From NCBI GenBank assembly GCA_002436415.1, contig DJMA01000034.1:1-36657 (forward strand): a stretch of 36,657 nucleotides of DNA, read 5' to 3'. Numbering within the stretch: position 1 is the stretch's first letter; each line of letters begins with the position of its first letter. This document shows, one piece after another, positions 33,115 through 36,657 of this stretch. The DNA is from Bdellovibrionaceae bacterium UBA6502 (GTDB lineage Bacteria > Bdellovibrionota > Bdellovibrionia > Bdellovibrionales > UBA840). The notes beneath the pieces are model-generated. The model ran no database searches. It saw only the letters and a program-made list of their open reading frames with translations, and was not told where the DNA came from. The translations under genes were made by a program, and so were the position numbers.

Positions 33115-34904
33115 TAAAGCACCTCACTGATTTTTTCCGCAATCTGTTTCGCACGCACTGGAAGACCATCAAAGCTTAAAACAGATTTAATCTTTCCAGC
33201 AAACTGTGGATACTCATTAATTAAAAACTCTTTCATTTGAGCATCTCTATTTTGATCAATCACTACAATCTCATCGTGCTCTGCTAAAAACACACCAACT
33301 TCTTGATGAAACGGCAAAGCTCTAACACGGAGGTAATCGGCAAAGCAGGCTTTTTTTGCTAAAATAGATAATGTCTCGTCCACCGCTTGATCGGTTGAAC
33401 CATAGGCAATGATTCCCAAGCCAGTGTTATTTTCCGTTTTCTTAATGATTGGCTTAGGCAAAAATTCTAAGCTCTGCTTTTCTTTTCGCTTTAAACGAAG
33501 CATTAAGTCTTCGTACTTTTCACTACTCTCGGTGTACTTTGAAGTTTCATCATGCCCAGTTCCTCGCGTGAAAAAAGCCGCTTTATCATCATGAGTTCCA
33601 GGTAAAGTTCTATAAGGAACACCATCACCATCTACATCTTTGTAACGAGCGAAGCTATCCATATTTTTTAAATCGTCTGCGCTTAAAACCTTACCTCTAT
33701 GGATAGGTCCCAGATCGATGCTACTTAAATCTTGGGTCATCCATAAATTCATTCCAATATCTAAGTCACTCAAAACGGCGACAAAACTCTGCATCTGCTC
33801 AGCAACATCTAAGGCTAATTTTCCAAAGTAAAAACACTCTTCTGGAGAAGACGGAAGTAGAACTGGATGCTTTCCATCTCCATGGCCCATTGTATGCGCA
33901 ATTCGCAAGTCCCCTTGCTGGGTTCTAGTTGGTAAACCCGTAGATGGACCCGTTCGTTGAATGTCCCAGATTACGCTAGGTACTTCTGCAAAATAACTTA
34001 AGCCAACAAACTCACTCATCAGACTCATACCTGGGCCAGAGGTTGCTGTCATCGCACGAGCACCTGCCCATGAAGCTCCAATAACCATACCAATACTTGA
34101 AAGTTCATCTTCCGCTTGAACCACAGCAAAGTTTTTCTTGCCATTTTCATCTAATAAAAATTGGTTCGCGTAATTTTCAAATTCTTCCATCAAGGAGCTA
34201 CTAGGTGTAATTGGATACCAAGAGGCAAAACCGCAGCCACCCCAAACCGCTCCAAGAGCTCCCGCTGTATTTCCATCGATCAAAACTGTGTTTGCGATTG
34301 CATTTTTCTTTTCAAATTGGATGTAAAACTCTTTACTAAAGTTCTCTTCAGCGTATTTAAAACCAACTTCGATTGCCTGTTGGTTAATCTCCACCACTGA
34401 TTTTTTACTCTTAAAAAAGTCTTCCACAACAGAGAAAATAACTTCTTTATCCATACCGGTAATTTGCGCTAAGACACCAACATATACCATATTGGTAAGA
34501 AGCTTTCTTAATTTAATTGAGTCTGTAACATCTTTTACCAATTCCTTAAATGGAACCGCAAACTGAACGTGTTCATCATTCAACAAAATTTCGTCAAATC
34601 GCAGATCAGAGTTGTAAATAAAAAGTCCACCTGCTTTCAACGAATCTACGTCTTGAGAGATTGAATCTTTATTCATAGCTACAACTATATCGACATCATC
34701 AGAGAAAGATGTATATCCTGATTCATTGGCTCGAATTTGAAACCAAGTTGGTAGACCAAAAATATTTGATGGGAACAGGTTTTTTCCTGACACAGGAATA
34801 CCCATTCGGAATAGAGATTTTATAATGATTGTATTGGATGACTGAGAACCAGTACCGTTTACAGTCCCGATACGAATGTTTGCTTTATTAGTTAATTTTT
34901 CCAT
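33114..34904 (-). CDS. korA: 2-oxoacid:ferredoxin oxidoreductase, fused gamma-alpha subunit
   Basis: The 596-residue protein fuses the gamma domain (about 1-185, beginning IRIGTVNGTGSQSSNTII) to the alpha pyrimidine domain. The latter starts at VLIDGNTAGALGAVWGGCGF and has SWYPITPSSSLMEEFENYAN, QAEDELSSIGMVIGASWAGA, ATSGPGMSLMSEFVGLSYFA and RTGPSTGLPTRTQQGDL. The C-terminal domain holds GIIAYGSTDQAV. GAGGAAAAT precedes the ATG. It is the first gene of korAB, which links the TCA cycle (aconitase is elsewhere in the window) to ferredoxin. The upstream gap holds the hexamer repeat about 250 bp away. Confidence 0.94.
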   Translation of the reverse strand: MEKLTNKANIRIGTVNGTGSQSSNTIIIKSLFRMGIPVSGKNLFPSNIFGLPTWFQIRANESGYTSFSDDVDIVVAMNKDSISQDVDSLKAGGLFIYNSDLRFDEILLNDEHVQFAVPFKELVKDVTDSIKLRKLLTNMVYVGVLAQITGMDKEVIFSVVEDFFKSKKSVVEINQQAIEVGFKYAEENFSKEFYIQFEKKNAIANTVLIDGNTAGALGAVWGGCGFASWYPITPSSSLMEEFENYANQFLLDENGKKNFAVVQAEDELSSIGMVIGASWAGARAMTATSGPGMSLMSEFVGLSYFAEVPSVIWDIQRTGPSTGLPTRTQQGDLRIAHTMGHGDGKHPVLLPSSPEECFYFGKLALDVAEQMQSFVAVLSDLDIGMNLWMTQDLSSIDLGPIHRGKVLSADDLKNMDSFARYKDVDGDGVPYRTLPGTHDDKAAFFTRGTGHDETSKYTESSEKYEDLMLRLKRKEKQSLEFLPKPIIKKTENNTGLGIIAYGSTDQAVDETLSILAKKACFADYLRVRALPFHQEVGVFLAEHDEIVVIDQNRDAQMKEFLINEYPQFAGKIKSVLSFDGLPVRAKQIAEKISEVL

Positions 34905-35370
34905 ATTTTCCTCAGGCGCAAAATATATCGCATATTCTATTTTATGACTAGCGATAGAAGTACAAACTACTAAGAAAATTACCCCCCTTTCCTAGCCTGA
35001 ACCAGCAAGATAGACTCAAATTTAATCGAAAAACCCCATAAATTTGAAAGATTCAAAATTTAGTCCTTCAAGGCCCTAATTAAGTTGATTACAGAATAAA
35101 TTAATCTTTGAGGAAAACTTCTAAAACGATTTCTTAATTTATGGGCACCAGCTGCTATTGCTATTGCTATTGCTATTGCTATTGCTATTGCTATTGCTAT
35201 TGCTATTGCTATTGCTATATTTTTAGGATTTCTTAAAGAAAAACAAGCTTAAAATACTCAAAAAAACCTATACAGCATGTAGTCTAGCTAGTATTTTTTT
35301 CCAAATACTCGAGTTTAAAAAGCACTTCATTTTCGTAATTTTATTGGCTTTTCCGGAGAAAGGGAGAAAA
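34905..35370. other. Divergent gap with a hexanucleotide repeat
   Basis: It contains the korAB promoter (minus), the control region of the secreted EEP protein (plus), and the ten-copy GCTATT array. An ATG frame at 35141-35236 reads through the array as Met-Gly-Thr-Ser then eleven Cys-Tyr pairs. A second frame (35112-35252) reads as a hydrophobic Ala-Ile repeat between charged ends but lacks a normal start codon. No other gene is apparent. Confidence 0.6.
35154..35218 (+). repeat. GCTATT hexanucleotide tandem repeat, 10 copies plus 5 bases
   Basis: Ten perfect copies (35154-35213) plus GCTAT. The uniformity indicates recent slippage expansion. It lies 152 bp before the EEP start codon and 250 bp before korA on the other strand. 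Confidence 0.98.
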
Positions 35371-36180
35371 ATGAAAACAGCCTCTCTAGCACTTTTTATT
35401 TTCTTAGAAATATTGATTTTTTCTCCTGCTATGAGCTTTCCTGTTTATATTCCAGAACACGATGTTTTAAGTTTAAATAATAATGCCAATGAAGAACTCG
35501 ACCCATCCAACATTAGGCTTTTCAGCTGGAATATCTATAAAGGTAAAAACAAAGGCTTTAGGCCAAGCTTTTTTAAATTTGCAAATAATCCAGGAATCTA
35601 CTTGTTCCAGGAATATTATAGTGGGAACAATATAAACTCGTATATTCAGTCTCTAGAAAACAAACACAGCGTCATAGCTTTAAGTTACGGCATTAGTCTT
35701 TGGGGGGAAACTGGAGTCACCACCATATCATCTACAAAACAAAGCAAGGTCAAAACTCTGAGAACCAATGCTACCGAAGATTTCACTCTCTCCACCTATA
35801 AAACTAGCCTATTTAGCTGGTACAATTTAAAAAATTCCAATGACAAACTTTTGGTTGTTAACATCCACTTTCTTGTGAGTGTGGACAATAGAACCTATTC
35901 TAATGAACTAAACAGGATTGAAAAACAAATTAACAAACATTCAGGCCCGTTAATTTTAGCGGGAGATTTCAATGACTGGCCAAAAAGAAAAAGAATTTTA
36001 CAAAACTGGCTAAACCGAAATAAGCTTCATCGAGTAAGCTTTTCTCCTGATCACAGAACAAGCTATGACGGTAACCGCATCGACCATATTTTCTATAGAA
36101 ACTTAAAGTTAAAAGAATCATGGTCCACCAAAACAAAAGCATCAGATCACAACCCCGTAGCAGCCCTTTTTTCCATTTAA
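35371..36180 (+). CDS. Secreted endonuclease/exonuclease/phosphatase-fold protein
   Basis: The ATG at 35371 has AAAGGGAG upstream; a TTG at 35344 would add nine residues before the signal peptide MKTASLALFIFLEILIFSPA. The 270-residue protein has the EEP (DNase I-like) motifs in order: IRLFSWNIYKG with the first-strand Asn, YLFQEYYSG with the metal-binding Glu, NIHFLVS, LAGDFNDWPKR with Asp/Asn, RIDHIFY and the catalytic ASDHNPVAA. Substrates of the family range from DNA to phosphoinositides and sphingomyelin. An exported copy in a possible predator could be a DNase or phosphodiesterase, which cannot be resolved from sequence. It is flanked on both sides by simple repeats. Confidence 0.9.
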   Translation: MKTASLALFIFLEILIFSPAMSFPVYIPEHDVLSLNNNANEELDPSNIRLFSWNIYKGKNKGFRPSFFKFANNPGIYLFQEYYSGNNINSYIQSLENKHSVIALSYGISLWGETGVTTISSTKQSKVKTLRTNATEDFTLSTYKTSLFSWYNLKNSNDKLLVVNIHFLVSVDNRTYSNELNRIEKQINKHSGPLILAGDFNDWPKRKRILQNWLNRNKLHRVSFSPDHRTSYDGNRIDHIFYRNLKLKESWSTKTKASDHNPVAALFSI

Positions 36181-36501
36181 TAGGAAAACAATGCCGGAAG
36201 CGGCCTACTCTGACTGCAAAAAGAAAAAAGCTAGTCCCCTTATTTGCGGATAGGCTTTAGTAAATATTTGAAAACATTTTTTTAAAATAAAGATGTCCGA
36301 GTTTTAATTTCCCTTTTACTAAAAACAGAAAACAGTTTCATTGCTTTAACCCTAGTTCTTCCGCAATTAAAGAGGCAAGTTTGAAAGGGCTATAAACAAA
36401 GTCAAAAATCAGGGAATATATTTTTCGCTGTGGCTTTGGAAAAAAGCTAACGTAATCAAAAAAATATTAATTACTAATTGGGTTGGTGTAGCGATAGATT
36501 T

Positions 36502-36510
36502 GGGGGGGGG
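36502..36510 (+). repeat. G9 homopolymer tract
   Basis: Nine consecutive G in a strongly AT-rich intergenic region. Such tracts vary in length by slippage. No reading frame clearly crosses it. Confidence 0.85.
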
Positions 36511-36613
36511 ATTTAAGCAAACAAATTATTTCTTAGCCATGCGTCTATCCAGTCGCAATTAATACGGCCTGGATAAAAAAATATAAAGAACTCATGTGAT
36601 TTAAAATCCAATT

Positions 36614-36657
36614 TTCTACATTCTATATTCTACATTCTATATTCTATATTCTATATT
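36614..36657 (+). repeat. 7-bp TTCTA(T/C)A tandem repeat, at least six copies
   Basis: Six full units (two TTCTACA and four TTCTATA) run from 36614 to 36655 plus two bases at the window end, so the array probably continues outside. Unit length 7 would shift a reading frame if it lay in a gene. Confidence 0.95.

Larger units (their letters stand above)
36181..36657. other. Gene-free end region with simple repeats
   Basis: No coding frame is convincing. A G9 homopolymer at 36502-36510 and a 7-bp tandem array at 36614-36657 are the only features recognised. A small GCCG-GAAG-CGGC hairpin at 36193-36204 follows the EEP gene but has no T-tract. Confidence 0.5.

Noticed and set aside
35154..36657. 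CRISPR array
   Set aside because: The repeats at the right end are 6- and 7-bp direct tandem units without spacers; no cas gene is present.
1..36657. tRNA or rRNA genes
   Set aside because: No cloverleaf with a GTTCRANNC arm and matching acceptor stem, and no rRNA-like sequence, was recognised on either strand by eye.

Overview
The window is AT-rich bacterial chromosome with tightly packed genes on both strands. The gene mix suggests a predatory or environmental member of the Bdellovibrionota (Bacteriovorax/Halobacteriovorax type). It holds an LptG permease and many Sec-secreted proteins of unknown function. There is a TIGR02147/DUF4423-like HTH protein, a CheY-like protein with a long acidic linker, a fused 2-oxoacid:ferredoxin oxidoreductase and a two-subunit type IIB topoisomerase. 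This placement is inference from gene content; no rRNA or tRNA gene was seen.

Layout. 1-2700 is an eroded accessory stretch. It contains the 3' end of an unknown gene, a short CvfB-like gene lacking its first half, and an IS481-family element whose transposase is split at an A8 tract. 2800-5090 (minus) has a secreted ChaN/EreA-like protein and LptG. 5179-9004 (plus) is a tight run: response regulator, nadC, birA and a membrane-anchored GyrI-like protein, then a small cytochrome c. 9006-12416 has secreted proteins, a zinc alcohol dehydrogenase and a 390-bp gap with an orphan terminator. 12473-17109 (minus) has a mitochondrial-type aconitase, then an HTH protein paired with an E1/ThiF-like adenylyltransferase. 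17346-18809 (plus) has a very basic secreted protein and an SDR.

18886-21924 (minus) is a topoisomerase VI operon (B then A). The B subunit ends in a 60-residue Lys/Ala repeat tail like histone H1, the most unusual protein feature here. Next come an HNH nuclease, a BolA-Grx4 iron-sulfur pair, a GlcD-type flavoprotein, SerA, an NtrC-type regulator cotranscribed with CdsA-like and PlsC phospholipid genes, an RlmD/TrmA-like RNA methyltransferase, an XRE regulator, korAB and a secreted endonuclease/phosphatase-fold protein.

Metabolically, aconitase and KorAB fit the oxidative TCA cycle with ferredoxin coupling. NadC, BirA and SerA supply NAD, biotinylation and serine. LptG, CdsA and PlsC serve the envelope, and BolA-Grx serves iron-sulfur homeostasis. 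The right end is rich in simple sequence repeats: ten perfect GCTATT hexamers, a G9 tract and a 7-bp tandem array at the window edge. They flank the secreted nuclease-like gene and could be contingency loci. Other points of interest are the HTH-E1 pair, a possible small RNA at 9994-10300, a structured region before bolA and a start-codon hairpin at 17312-17345.
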